64,000 nt of DNA from Tenacibaculum sp. MAR_2009_124 (GTDB taxonomy: Bacteria; Bacteroidota; Bacteroidia; Flavobacteriales; Flavobacteriaceae). Below, piece by piece: positions 43,814 through 52,809 of this stretch. The DNA is taken from contig NZ_FNSF01000001.1 in NCBI RefSeq assembly GCF_900105455.1, positions 315,001 through 379,000 of the forward strand, written 5' to 3'. Position 1 is the stretch's first letter; each line of letters starts with the position of its first letter. The position numbers were made by a program, and so were the translations under genes. The notes beneath the pieces are model-generated. The model had not been told where the DNA came from and did no database searches. It saw only the letters and a program-made list of their open reading frames with translations.

Positions 43814-44266
43814 ATGACGACATTACAAATTGGTGATAAGGCTCCAAATTTTGAAGCAAAAGACGAGAAAGGAAACGTAAGAAAGTTATCTGATTATACA
43901 GGTAAAAAATTAGTATTGTTTTTTTATCCGAAAGCAAGTACACCTGGATGTACGGCTGAAGCATGTAACTTAAGAGATAATTATCAGAGTTTTTTAGCGA
44001 AAGGATACGAAATACTTGGAGTAAGTGCCGATAGCGCTAAACGTCAGCAAAATTGGATTAATAAGCATGAATTGCCTTTTTCTTTATTGGCAGATGAGGA
44101 GAAAGAAGTAATCAATGCTTTTGGTATTTGGGGGCCTAAAAAGTTTATGGGTAAAGAGTATGACGGAATTCATAGAACTACTTTTGTTATTGATGAAAAT
44201 GGAGTGATTGAAGATGTTATAGCAAAAGTAAAAACAAAAGAACATACCAACCAGATATTAAAATAA
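43814..44266 (+). CDS. bcp: Thioredoxin-dependent peroxiredoxin (BCP family)
   Basis: A 150-residue cytoplasmic thiol peroxidase. The peroxidatic Cys is in the FFYPKASTPGCTAEACNLRD segment (TPGCT, near residue 45) and the resolving Cys is five residues later (ACN), as in atypical 2-Cys BCP proteins. IGDKAPNFEAKDEKGNVRKL at the N-terminus and FVIDENGVIEDV near the end are family blocks. It reduces hydrogen and organic peroxides using thioredoxin. Divergent from nth and closed by a strong terminator. Confidence 0.94.
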   Translation: MTTLQIGDKAPNFEAKDEKGNVRKLSDYTGKKLVLFFYPKASTPGCTAEACNLRDNYQSFLAKGYEILGVSADSAKRQQNWINKHELPFSLLADEEKEVINAFGIWGPKKFMGKEYDGIHRTTFVIDENGVIEDVIAKVKTKEHTNQILK

Positions 44267-44269
44267 CGA

Positions 44270-44303
44270 AAAAGGAGCGATTTTGAAATCGCTCCTTTTT
44301 TTA
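44270..44303. terminator. Bidirectional terminator between bcp and the sterol desaturase-like gene
   Basis: AAAGGAGCGATTT-TG-AAATCGCTCCTTT is a perfect 13-bp stem followed by TTTT on the plus strand and A-rich sequence on the other side. Confidence 0.88.
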
Positions 44304-45254
44304 TGCTTTTTGTAATTCTTGTTTTATTTTGTGTTCAGAGTTTCTAGTTAAATTATCTCTTAACTCCTTTTGTAGTTCTTTACTTGTTTTACTACTTCCA
44401 TCATGACTCCAACCTGGAGGCATAAAAACATATTTCAATCTAGTTGTTACTGGCAAACCTTTTCTACGAACAAAAAAGTCCTTAAAAATTTCTTTCCATT
44501 CATGAAAAATGACGTTAATAGGACCTCTATCTTCTAGATCTGTTGTTAAACCATATTTCAACTTTTCATATTCTGTTTCATCTTCCTCTGCTTGAAAAGT
44601 ACCAAATATTCTATCCCAGATAATCAACACCATTCCCATATTTTTATCTAAATATTTAGTGTTAGAAGCATGGTGAACTCTATGGTGAGAAGGAGTTACA
44701 AAAAAGTAGCCCCATAAACCTAATTTACTTTTAATGAAATTGGTATGACATAGTGTACCATAGTTTTGATTCATGGCATAAGCAAACATAATATGCAAAG
44801 GAGCTATACCTGCAAATGCTAATGGTAAGAAAAACATATATCTAAACAACGGTTGTAACACAGGAGATCTGAACCCTGTAGAAATATTATAATATTTCGA
44901 GTTGTGATGAGTTACATGTACCGCCCAAAAGAATCGAGAATGATGATCTACATAATGATGTATGTAGTATAAGAAGTCTTGACCTATAAAAGCTACTAAC
45001 CAATATACAACTTGATTATCCCATGTAATAAACCTGTATTTAAAGCATAAGCCCATTACTAAGAACGAGAATGCTTTCATAAGAAGGTCGAGGCTAAAGT
45101 TGACTAAAGCAAAATAAACATTGGTAGAAGTATCTTTAAAATCATAATTTTTGGCTTTAGCTTTATAACTAAAGTACATTTCTATGAATATAATCGATAA
45201 AAAGAACGGCGCGCTCCAGAAATAAAGCGTGTCTTGATTTAATATATCAAACAT
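44301..45254 (-). CDS. Sterol desaturase / fatty acid hydroxylase superfamily protein
   Basis: A 317-residue integral membrane di-iron protein. The histidine boxes are YIHHYVDHHSRFFWAVHVTHHNSKYYN (HxxxDHH and HxxHH patterns, about 108-135) and TPSHHRVHHASNTKYLDKN (HHxxHH, about 194-212). Four to five transmembrane helices surround them. The superfamily hydroxylates or desaturates sterols, fatty acids or carotenoids; the substrate here is unknown, with lipid modification most likely. The ATG at 45254 is preferred over a GTG three codons upstream. It has 75 nt before the next gene and may be cotranscribed with the preceding operon. Confidence 0.88.
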   Translation of the reverse strand: MFDILNQDTLYFWSAPFFLSIIFIEMYFSYKAKAKNYDFKDTSTNVYFALVNFSLDLLMKAFSFLVMGLCFKYRFITWDNQVVYWLVAFIGQDFLYYIHHYVDHHSRFFWAVHVTHHNSKYYNISTGFRSPVLQPLFRYMFFLPLAFAGIAPLHIMFAYAMNQNYGTLCHTNFIKSKLGLWGYFFVTPSHHRVHHASNTKYLDKNMGMVLIIWDRIFGTFQAEEDETEYEKLKYGLTTDLEDRGPINVIFHEWKEIFKDFFVRRKGLPVTTRLKYVFMPPGWSHDGSSKTSKELQKELRDNLTRNSEHKIKQELQKA

Positions 45255-45329
45255 AATTTTCACTTAAATTTAAACAAAAGTATAGTATTTCTACTCAGAA
45301 AAACTGATATAAATCATCTTCTAAAAATA

Positions 45330-45968
45330 TTATAACCTTTGTTTGATCCAGGCCTTAAAGCTATAAAAATTTTGCGGAGCAACACCATGACCTACAGGAT
45401 ATTCTGAATATTCGTGTATTAAATTATTTTCTGAAAGAAAAACTGGAGCCTTTCTAGCCCAATCAACAGGAAGAACTTGGTCAACAGTACCGTGTGAAAT
45501 ATAGTAATCCGTTTTTATTTCTGGATGTATTTCGTTAGGTAATAATTCGTCATTAATATACCCGCTCAAAGCAACTACATGTTCAACTTTATTCGGATAA
45601 TTTAAACTCAAAGCATAACTTAAAATGGCACCTTGACTAAAACCTAATAAAAATGTTTTGTCAGAAGCAGTTGTATACTTTGTCTTTATTTCATCAATAA
45701 AGTTGGCAATTTTATCTACTGACTCTTTGGCTTGAGGTATATCCGAAAACTTTTCATTTTTTGAATCGAAATTAATAGCGTACCAAGCGTACCCGCCATA
45801 TCCCATTTCATTTGGAGCCTGAGCACTTACAATAAGTAATTCATCAGGAAGTTCTTCTGCGAAAGAAAACAAATCCTGTTCATTACTTCCATAACCATGC
45901 AGTAAAATTAATAAAGGTGGGTTTTCAACTGCAGTTTTTGGTTGTCTTACGATATACTGTAAACTCAT
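45330..45968 (-). CDS. Phospholipase/carboxylesterase family alpha/beta hydrolase
   Basis: A 212-residue serine hydrolase. The oxyanion segment is LILLHGYGSNEQDLFSFA, the nucleophile motif LLGFSQGAILSYAL (Ser near residue 107), the acid in SHGTVDQVLPVDW and the His in YPVGHGVAPQNF. It matches the YpfH/EstB-type Abhydrolase_2 family that hydrolyses short-chain and lyso-phospholipid esters. Its ATG overlaps the stop of the upstream membrane protein gene by one base, so translation is coupled. Confidence 0.9.
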   Translation of the reverse strand: MSLQYIVRQPKTAVENPPLLILLHGYGSNEQDLFSFAEELPDELLIVSAQAPNEMGYGGYAWYAINFDSKNEKFSDIPQAKESVDKIANFIDEIKTKYTTASDKTFLLGFSQGAILSYALSLNYPNKVEHVVALSGYINDELLPNEIHPEIKTDYYISHGTVDQVLPVDWARKAPVFLSENNLIHEYSEYPVGHGVAPQNFYSFKAWIKQRL

Positions 45969-46300
45969 TATTGAATTCCTTTAAACCATTCTTGAAATTG
46001 CTCACCTAAAAATGGAATAAGCTTTTCCTGTTCATTAATTGCTCCTATAAAACTTATTAACCAAAAAGCAAATATGAGAATACCTATAATTGTTCCAGCC
46101 CATCCACCTATGTATTGACTTACAATCCATCCATTAACAAAGGATAAAATATGTAATCCTATCATTTGTCTTATGTAGAAACTAGTGAATTCATTTTTAG
46201 AATTATTGTTTAATACAATGGCAATTATAGTACCTATAATCGTAAAATGACCGATAATAGCATTTGTTTTTCCGTCTTGAGCGGCTGATAAGTTACGCAT
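45968..46300 (-). CDS. DUF4870-like (Tic20-type) small membrane protein
   Basis: A 110-residue membrane protein with about three transmembrane segments: AIIGHFTIIGTIIAIVLN (about 14-31), FYIRQMIGLHILSFVNGW (about 41-58) and WAGTIIGILIFAFWLISFIGAI (about 67-88). The pattern with an FYIRQ-type motif before helix 2 resembles DUF4870/Tic20-like proteins that flavobacterial annotation calls import component proteins. No biochemical role is established. It overlaps the upstream pseudo-dihydroorotase gene by 8 nt. Confidence 0.7.
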   Translation of the reverse strand: MRNLSAAQDGKTNAIIGHFTIIGTIIAIVLNNNSKNEFTSFYIRQMIGLHILSFVNGWIVSQYIGGWAGTIIGILIFAFWLISFIGAINEQEKLIPFLGEQFQEWFKGIQ

Positions 46301-47558
46301 GATTGTCTAAAATTAATTGGTTATTATTAAATGATCCATATACTTTTCCTTTTAATGTTTTATCGAAGAAAACACTATTTTTCGAAGTTGATAAAACATG
46401 TTTTTCTGTAAAGGCGTATTCCTCTTTTGTTGAGAATAAGGATAAATTAGCTTTGCTATTTTCTTGTATACTATTGATCTCAATTCCAAAACGCTGTTTT
46501 GGAGTAGTTGATAAACATCTTTGAATAGTCTCTAAGTCTAAAATAGTATTCAAGGCACCAAAGGCACTTTCAAAACCAATGGTTCCATCTTTTGCAGTTG
46601 AAAACTCAACTTTTTTATATTCTATATCAATCGGGTTATGATCGGTAGTAATAATATCTATAGTACCATTTTTTACACCTTCAATTAAAGCGATCGTATC
46701 TTCTTTGGTACGTAAAGGAGGATTTACTTTTTTATGTGCATCAAAGCCATGAAGCTCATCATCCGTTAAAAACAGATTATGGACACTTACACTACAGGTA
46801 ATATCTAAGCCTTTTTCTTTAGCTTCTTTAATTAGTTCAACTGATTTTGCAGTAGATATAGTCGGAATGTGTAATTTTCCTCCAGTATATTCTAGTAAAA
46901 AAATGTCTCTTGAAATTTGAATTTCTTCAGCAAGAGAAGGAATTCCTTTTAAACCGAGGGTAGTACTATTTACACCTTCATTCGCAACGCCTTCGCCTGC
47001 AATAGCTTTGTTCTTTGGGAAACTCATAATAAGACCATCAAAGTTTTGAGCGTACAATAAGGCTATTTTTAATAGATTATCATTTGTGATAGGTTTTTTA
47101 TAATCTCCAAATGCTATGGCTCCAGATTGTTGCATATCGAACAATTCAGCCATTTCAATCCCTTTACTTTGTTGCGTCAGAGCTCCAATGGGGAATAAAT
47201 CCGTAGTAAAACCATTGGCTTTATTTATTAAAAACTCAATAGTTGCTTTGTTTTCCGCAATAGGTTGGGTATTTGGATTAACAGCAACAGCGGTAAAGCC
47301 ACTGCGAGCAGCAACACTTAATCCATGTTGTATAGTTTCTCGTTCTTCATATCCAGGTTCTCCTAATGATACACTGGTATCGAACCAACCGGTAGAAACA
47401 TGTAAATCATTTAATTCTACCGTTTTATATTCGTCTTTGGTAGGAATGTTATCATCAATTTTTGAAATGGTTCCGTCAATAATTAAAATATCTTTAGTTT
47501 GATTATGAAACGGACTAGAAGTGTCTATAATAGTAGCCGATTTAAGCAGCGTTGTCAT
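46293..47558 (-). CDS. Dihydroorotase homologue, probably inactive (no HxH)
   Basis: A 421-residue member of the amidohydrolase family that aligns with type I dihydroorotase over its full length. The position of the metal-binding D-x-H-x-H-x-R-E-P-G motif reads FDTSVSLGEPGYEERET, so both His ligands and the Arg are replaced. The HVST-type His is also changed (LHIPTISTAKS), while DHNP is kept (TTDHNPID). It therefore cannot bind the binuclear zinc centre normally. Similar non-catalytic homologues act as structural partners of aspartate transcarbamoylase in Pseudomonas. Here it lies in a coupled operon with a BatA-like protein, overlapping it by 4 nt. Confidence 0.85.
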   Translation of the reverse strand: MTTLLKSATIIDTSSPFHNQTKDILIIDGTISKIDDNIPTKDEYKTVELNDLHVSTGWFDTSVSLGEPGYEERETIQHGLSVAARSGFTAVAVNPNTQPIAENKATIEFLINKANGFTTDLFPIGALTQQSKGIEMAELFDMQQSGAIAFGDYKKPITNDNLLKIALLYAQNFDGLIMSFPKNKAIAGEGVANEGVNSTTLGLKGIPSLAEEIQISRDIFLLEYTGGKLHIPTISTAKSVELIKEAKEKGLDITCSVSVHNLFLTDDELHGFDAHKKVNPPLRTKEDTIALIEGVKNGTIDIITTDHNPIDIEYKKVEFSTAKDGTIGFESAFGALNTILDLETIQRCLSTTPKQRFGIEINSIQENSKANLSLFSTKEEYAFTEKHVLSTSKNSVFFDKTLKGKVYGSFNNNQLILDNHA

Positions 47559-49504
47559 GATTTGAAGAATTTTAAGATCAAAATTTCAAAAAGCAAAGAT
47601 ACAATGGAAAGAGCTAAAAACCATTTCCAAAGCCATTGAACTTCATTTTTTTTCTTAATACTATTTAGTGTGCTTTTTACAGAACTTGAAATACTAAGGT
47701 TTTGTTTTTGGTTAACAATGTTTTGAGTGCTAGGGAACGCAAGTAAACTTTCCTGTTGATGATAGTTAAAAGCAATGCGTTTTAAAGTATCCTTTTGCTT
47801 TAATATATAATTGAATCCAGATTGAATTGGCTGTTCATTCGTTGTAATTCTTATTTTATTTTGAAAAACCTGTTGTAGTGGTATGAAAGAATGATTGCTA
47901 TTGGCAATTGTTAACACAGCATCTTTGCCGAAAGAGTCGCTAATATCGATAGTGTTTTCCTTTTCTACAGTATAATACAATTCCGTTATTTTCAAACTTT
48001 GTTTACCAATATTATAAAAAACAGGTACAATTAAAGGAGAGTTACTGAAGTTACTATATTTCTTATTTATTGGACTAGAAACCCAAAAAACAGAGGCTGT
48101 TTGAGATTTAATCTGAGAAATAAATCCTTTCTTATTCTCAAATGAAAGTATATTACTAGTATTCGATAAAGTAGTATTATAGGAAACAGAGGTATATGGA
48201 TATTGGAAATTACGTACATTTTTCTCAAAAACATTTGCGAAAATAGGATGTTTAAAATTAATGTTGGTAATTTTTAAACTATCGGTGTCTTTTTCAAAAA
48301 GACTCGTCTTTATTCCAAGTTTTTTGAATAAACTTTTGTAAGATGATGTATTGCTATTTGCATTTGGAATAAGAACTAAGTAACCACCTTTTTGAGCATA
48401 CTCTTTTAAAGTTTCTTGCATAGAAACAGGAATTTCTTCCAATTCATTTAAAACAACTAGTTGCTGTTTTGCAATAGCATTATAGTTGGTTTTTTGCAAT
48501 GACGTTTGAGAAAAATTAAACTCATCAGGAGTATAAATCTTTGGTAAGTAAGAACTAACTGCGCCTATTGATAGAACATTTATTTTTTCATTTGTAGTTA
48601 AAGTGAAATAAAAAGTATTATCAAAAGAATAGGTGTCACTATAATTTAAAACCAGTTTTCCTAAAAGAATTGGAGTTTTTTGAAGAGAAAAAGTGATAGT
48701 TTTATTTGAGTTTTCCTCGATATCAAATGTTTGTTTATTAACTAAAGATTCATCGTTATAAATGGCAATAGGAATATTCTTTTTTTCTGTTCCTTGGTTT
48801 TTTACAATGATTTTGACTTCCATTGTATTGGCCTTCGTATTTTCTATATATACACTATCCAGGGAAATATTCTCTTTTAACTGCGGTGTTAGCTGAACCA
48901 AGGCTGTAGTATAATCGATATTGTTAAAATCTTCTTCTGGAATATTCTGAAAATCAGAAATAAGAACCCTCTTAAACGAAGGAATATCATTGTTTTGTTG
49001 GGTAGCCATTTTTAACAAAACATCCTTAATACTTTTTTGAGATGCAGAGTTTTTAACTCCAAATAGAATATCTTTTAATTCATCGGAAGTTTTTTTAGGA
49101 TAAAAGTTTGTATTTGTTTGCAATGAATATATACTATTTTCAGACAGGTTTTCAACTAAGTCTTGAACAGCTATTTGCAATAGGTCACCTCTTTTTCCTT
49201 TGGTCTTAGTGCTTAATGAATTATCTAGGTATATGGAATAATGTAGTTTCTCACTGGCTTCTCTATTACTAAAATAAGGTTGAGCAAAAGCGAGGATAAG
49301 AAATGTAAGTAGTAATAATCTAGTCGTTAAAATCAACCATTTTTTAATACGAGAGCTTTTACGCGTTTGTAAAGACAACTTTTGTAAAAATGCCACATTG
49401 GTAAAAGGAACCTTTACAAAACGTTGCAATTGAAATAAATGTACTATAATTGGAATTAATAGTAGTGCTAAAAAGTATAAGATTTCAGGTTGTTTAAATT
49501 GCAT
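47555..49504 (-). CDS. BatA-domain / von Willebrand A-like membrane protein
   Basis: A 649-residue membrane protein. The N-terminus (about 1-80) is the aerotolerance regulator BatA domain: MQFKQPEILYFLALLLIPII then VHLFQLQRFVKVPFTNVAFL and a second helix LLLLTFLILAFAQPYF. A degenerate vWA-like domain follows (YSIYLDNSLSTKTKGKRGDLL, metal site only partly conserved). The middle is beta-rich with a GATase-like fragment (AQKGGYLVLIPNANS); the last helix (WFLALSIVSLLFEILILKFF) anchors the C-terminus. Such proteins are common in Bacteroidota with unknown roles near cell envelope genes. First gene of a four-gene overlapping operon. Confidence 0.85.
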   Translation of the reverse strand: MQFKQPEILYFLALLLIPIIVHLFQLQRFVKVPFTNVAFLQKLSLQTRKSSRIKKWLILTTRLLLLTFLILAFAQPYFSNREASEKLHYSIYLDNSLSTKTKGKRGDLLQIAVQDLVENLSENSIYSLQTNTNFYPKKTSDELKDILFGVKNSASQKSIKDVLLKMATQQNNDIPSFKRVLISDFQNIPEEDFNNIDYTTALVQLTPQLKENISLDSVYIENTKANTMEVKIIVKNQGTEKKNIPIAIYNDESLVNKQTFDIEENSNKTITFSLQKTPILLGKLVLNYSDTYSFDNTFYFTLTTNEKINVLSIGAVSSYLPKIYTPDEFNFSQTSLQKTNYNAIAKQQLVVLNELEEIPVSMQETLKEYAQKGGYLVLIPNANSNTSSYKSLFKKLGIKTSLFEKDTDSLKITNINFKHPIFANVFEKNVRNFQYPYTSVSYNTTLSNTSNILSFENKKGFISQIKSQTASVFWVSSPINKKYSNFSNSPLIVPVFYNIGKQSLKITELYYTVEKENTIDISDSFGKDAVLTIANSNHSFIPLQQVFQNKIRITTNEQPIQSGFNYILKQKDTLKRIAFNYHQQESLLAFPSTQNIVNQKQNLSISSSVKSTLNSIKKKNEVQWLWKWFLALSIVSLLFEILILKFFKS

Positions 49505-49695
49505 ATTTTATAATTAAGAAATATTAATTATCGATACTGTTTTTTTTCTAAAGATACTTTGAGTTAACAATAATATCGAAGATTGCTTAGCGAGTAAAAA
49601 TAATCAAAAACATGATTAATTAACAAACAAGTTAAAAATATGTTAGAAGGCTATATGATTTTCGGCAAAAAGTGAAATTTTACTATTTTTGATTC

Positions 49696-49917
49696 ATGAC
49701 TTCAAACGAAAATGACTGTAAAAAACCAAAAGACTTTGACCTTAAAAATCATTGGGATAAAGCTTGTACTAAAAAAATAACCGTAAACCATGGATGGTGT
49801 GAGGCGAGTACTAAAGAAGCTTCCATTTTAAATGTCGGTGTAGGCTCATCTGTTATTACAAATCCTAACGGTAGCGAACAACCATATATTTACACATTGT
49901 TTCAAAGAAAAAGCTAA
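49696..49917 (+). pseudogene. Internally deleted class I methyltransferase relic (73 aa)
   Basis: The 73-codon frame looks like the two ends of a roughly 200-residue methyltransferase joined together. KDFDLKNHWDKACTKK and ASILNVGVGSS match the N-terminus and motif I of a known flavobacterial methyltransferase type, and NPNGSEQPYIYTLFQRKS matches its C-terminal end (S-G-x-E-x-P-Y-I-Y-T-L-F-Q). The segment between motif I and the C-terminal strand, with the rest of the SAM site, is missing. A shorter part seems missing between GWCEAS and ASILN. The frame is intact, so it may still be translated, but it cannot be an active methyltransferase. It ends 2 nt before bshC. Confidence 0.65.
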
Positions 49918-49919
49918 TA

Positions 49920-51515
49920 ATGAAAACATACCAAATTCCTTTTAAAAGTACTGGTTTCTTCTCGAAAACAATGCTTCATTACCTTGAACAGAACTCAAAA
50001 ATAAAATCGTTTTATAATAATTTTCCTTCTTTAGATGGATTTAAAAATCAAATAGTTGAAAAAAGAAACTCGTATAACTCAGAGACTAGAGCGAATTTGT
50101 TTTCAGTACTTACTGAGCAATACGAAAAGGTGAATATTTCAGAAGAAACACAAACGAATTTATCAAAATTAAAAGAGCCCAATACTTTTACTGTAACTAC
50201 GGGGCATCAATTAAATTTGTTTACAGGCCCTCTTTATTTTTTGTATAAGATAATATCAGCTATTAATTTATGTGAAGAGTTAGCGATTCAATTTCCTGAA
50301 GAGAATTTTGTGCCTGTTTATTGGATGGCAACCGAAGATCATGACTTTGATGAAATTAATTATTTTAATTTTAAACAGGAAAAAATTCGCTGGAACTCTA
50401 ATCAACAAGGCGGTGTTGGAAGGTTTAAAACGGAAGGATTAGAGGAAGTTTTTTCGGTGCTATCAAATCATTTTGGAACCTCTAAAAATGCGGTATATTT
50501 AAAAAATCTCTTTAAACAAGGATATTTTGAACATTCTACACTTGCGGAAGCAACAAGATATATAGCAAATGAATTATTCGGAAAATACGGATTGGTTATT
50601 GTTGAGGCAGATAATGCTCGTTTAAAAAGAGAATTGATTCCTTTTATAAAAGAAGAATTGTTTGATCAAACTTCATATAAAACAGTTTTAAACGCGTCGG
50701 AAGAACTTGCACAAAATTATAAGGTACAGGTCAATCCAAGAGAAATAAATTTGTTTTATTTAATTGATGGATTGCGCGAGAGAATAGTATTAGAGGATAC
50801 CATATATAAAGTAAACAATACTGATGTTTCATTTTCGAGAGAAGAAATTGAGGAAGAATTAGAAAAACATCCCGAAAGATTTTCTCCGAACGTCATTATG
50901 CGTCCTTTATATCAAGAAGTTATTTTACCGAACCTCTGCTACATCGGAGGAGGAGGAGAGTTGGCTTATTGGATGCAGTTGAAAGAGTTTTTTAATAAAG
51001 TTTCGGTTCCTTACCCTATTTTATTATTAAGAAATTCTGTTCAAGTACTTACTGAAAAACAGGAACGTAAATTAGCAAGTTTAAATGTTAGTATTAAAGA
51101 ATTGTTTTTAAAGCAAAAAGATTTGTTAAAGTTAAAAGTTAACGAAAATGCTGAAGAAACAGTTAATTTTAATGAACAAAGAAAATTTTTAGAAGAACAA
51201 TTCGTTATGCTTAGAGGAGTTGCTAAAAAAACGGATATGTCGTTTATAGGAGCAGTAAACGCTCAAGAAAAGAAGCAATTAAAAGGACTCGCTAATTTAG
51301 AAAAGAGATTGTTAAGAGCTGAAAAGCGTAAGCAACAAGATTTGGTTCACCGAATTACAACGTTACAGGAGGAAGTTTTACCAAACCAATCATTAGAAGA
51401 ACGTCAACGAAACTTTTCTGAATATTTTATAGAGTATGGAGATTCGTTTCTCGATGCTTTAAAAGAAAATCTAAAACCTTTAGATTTAGAATTTACAATG
51501 TTAGTAATGAAATAA
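49920..51515 (+). CDS. bshC: Bacillithiol synthase BshC
   Basis: A 531-residue cytoplasmic enzyme that adds cysteine to glucosamine-malate in bacillithiol synthesis. It matches the family in length and blocks: TVTTGHQLNLFTGPLYFLYK near residue 95, VPVYWMATEDHDFDEINYF near 135, NVIMRPLYQEVILPNLCYIGGGGELAYWMQLK near 320-350 and the C-terminal coiled coil (LANLEKRLLRAEKRKQQDLVHRI). The bshA and bshB genes are not in this window. It begins 2 nt after the methyltransferase relic and is followed 8 nt later by a secreted protein gene, so the three probably share a transcript. Confidence 0.95.
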   Translation: MKTYQIPFKSTGFFSKTMLHYLEQNSKIKSFYNNFPSLDGFKNQIVEKRNSYNSETRANLFSVLTEQYEKVNISEETQTNLSKLKEPNTFTVTTGHQLNLFTGPLYFLYKIISAINLCEELAIQFPEENFVPVYWMATEDHDFDEINYFNFKQEKIRWNSNQQGGVGRFKTEGLEEVFSVLSNHFGTSKNAVYLKNLFKQGYFEHSTLAEATRYIANELFGKYGLVIVEADNARLKRELIPFIKEELFDQTSYKTVLNASEELAQNYKVQVNPREINLFYLIDGLRERIVLEDTIYKVNNTDVSFSREEIEEELEKHPERFSPNVIMRPLYQEVILPNLCYIGGGGELAYWMQLKEFFNKVSVPYPILLLRNSVQVLTEKQERKLASLNVSIKELFLKQKDLLKLKVNENAEETVNFNEQRKFLEEQFVMLRGVAKKTDMSFIGAVNAQEKKQLKGLANLEKRLLRAEKRKQQDLVHRITTLQEEVLPNQSLEERQRNFSEYFIEYGDSFLDALKENLKPLDLEFTMLVMK

Positions 51516-51523
51516 GGAATTGT

Positions 51524-52291
51524 ATGGAATTGAAGATTACAGTTGTAATTTTCTTCATGTTATTTAAAACTGCATATGGACAAATAAAAACCATTCATGT
51601 GTTTGTTGCATTATGTGATAATCAGTTCCAAGGTATTGTTCCAGTTCCTAAAAAGTTAGGAAATGGAAAAGATCCAAAAAACAATTTGTATTGGGGCGCA
51701 GCCTATGGTGTGAAATCATTTTTTAAATATAAAACAACTGATTGGCAATTCGTAAAAAAGATAAATTCATCTAAATCCATAGTATTGGAAAAGTTGCTTT
51801 TTAAACATGTATCTAAGAATGTTTATTTGTTAGCAGAGGCTTATAATGGTAAATATATAAAAACATGCATCGAGGATTTTTTAAAAGCGTCCAATAGTCA
51901 AAGTAACGAAATCTTACTTTATAACAATGAAAAACTCGGTTTTGGAGGAGATGCAGATTTATTGGCGTATATAGGTCATAATGGTTTAATGGAATTTAAT
52001 ATGAATATTTCCTATAGGGAAATTGGTAAAAAAAAGAATAAAGAAGCTATTATTTTGGCATGTTTTAGTAAAGATTATTTTTCGTCAGAAATAAAAAGAG
52101 CGGGTGCAATTCCATTGTTATGGACTACTCATTTAATGGCTCCTGAAGCTTATACTTTAAAATCAGCTATTGATGGCTGGATTCTAAATGAAACAGGCGA
52201 ACAGATAAAGGAAAGAGCTGCTCGAGTTTACAACAAATACCAAAAATGCGGTATTCGTGGAGCAAGGAATTTATTTTCAACTGATTTTTAA
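51524..52291 (+). CDS. Secreted protein with possible caspase-like His/Cys dyad
   Basis: A 255-residue protein with a signal peptide (ITVVIFFMLFKTAYGQ, about 4-19). The mature part begins IKTIHVFVALCDNQFQGIV and contains LLAYIGHNGLMEF near residue 150 and AIILACFSKDYFSSE near 180, then PLLWTTHLMAPEAYTLKSAI. A His-Gly-like turn after one strand and an A-C-x-S after the next is how the catalytic dyad is laid out in caspase/hemoglobinase-fold peptidases. I do not recognise a named family, though I recall similar unnamed Bacteroidota proteins. The dyad is an inference from motif order. Same strand as bshC, 8-nt gap. Confidence 0.7.
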   Translation: MELKITVVIFFMLFKTAYGQIKTIHVFVALCDNQFQGIVPVPKKLGNGKDPKNNLYWGAAYGVKSFFKYKTTDWQFVKKINSSKSIVLEKLLFKHVSKNVYLLAEAYNGKYIKTCIEDFLKASNSQSNEILLYNNEKLGFGGDADLLAYIGHNGLMEFNMNISYREIGKKKNKEAIILACFSKDYFSSEIKRAGAIPLLWTTHLMAPEAYTLKSAIDGWILNETGEQIKERAARVYNKYQKCGIRGARNLFSTDF

Positions 52292-52302
52292 ATGAATGGG
52301 GC

Positions 52303-52716
52303 TTGAAATTTTGGTTAAATATATTATTGAAGGTACTTCTTTTCGTGTTCATATTGTTTACGATTTATGGGCATGTTTGGCTACTTTTTTTAAGTATGGT
52401 TTCGGATGATTCTAATTTATTAAGAGATAGTAATCCTTATCTTTCTTTATTTGCTAGTTTGTTATTTTTAGTTCTTTCTACGTTATATCTAAAAGAATTG
52501 TTTTTAGGGTATTATTATAAATCAAGGGAGAAGAGTATAAAATCAACTGTTTTAATAGTTGTATTGATGATTCCATATTTTATTGGACATGCCGATTTTA
52601 TCACTATTACAATGAATAACATAAGTCTTGAACCGACTATTATTTTAATATTTACGATTATGGCCCCCATAGCTTTGTTAATCCATAGAGTTTTAGCTTT
52701 GAAAGAAAATAAATGA
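52303..52716 (+). CDS. Small membrane protein, hypothetical
   Basis: A 137-residue protein with about four transmembrane helices: ILLKVLLFVFILFTIYGHVWLLF (about 7-29), LSLFASLLFLVLSTLYL (about 47-63), STVLIVVLMIPYFIGHADF (about 81-99) and EPTIILIFTIMAPIALLIH (about 109-127). No family is recognised. The frame has no ATG before residue 32, so TTG at 52303, 11 nt after the stop of the previous gene, is the likely start. Probably the last gene of the bshC transcript. Confidence 0.6.
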   Translation: MKFWLNILLKVLLFVFILFTIYGHVWLLFLSMVSDDSNLLRDSNPYLSLFASLLFLVLSTLYLKELFLGYYYKSREKSIKSTVLIVVLMIPYFIGHADFITITMNNISLEPTIILIFTIMAPIALLIHRVLALKENK

Positions 52717-52809
52717 TAAAAATATATTTTAAAGAGTTCTGATAAATAATGGAATCTTTTTAGTTGCTTTGCATTCTCAATTCAATCAATCAGTTTTAGA
52801 TTAAGTTAA

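Noticed and set aside
47116..47502. 128-codon plus-strand ORF inside the dihydroorotase homologue
   Set aside because: It is a shadow of a well-supported gene on the other strand and has no domain.
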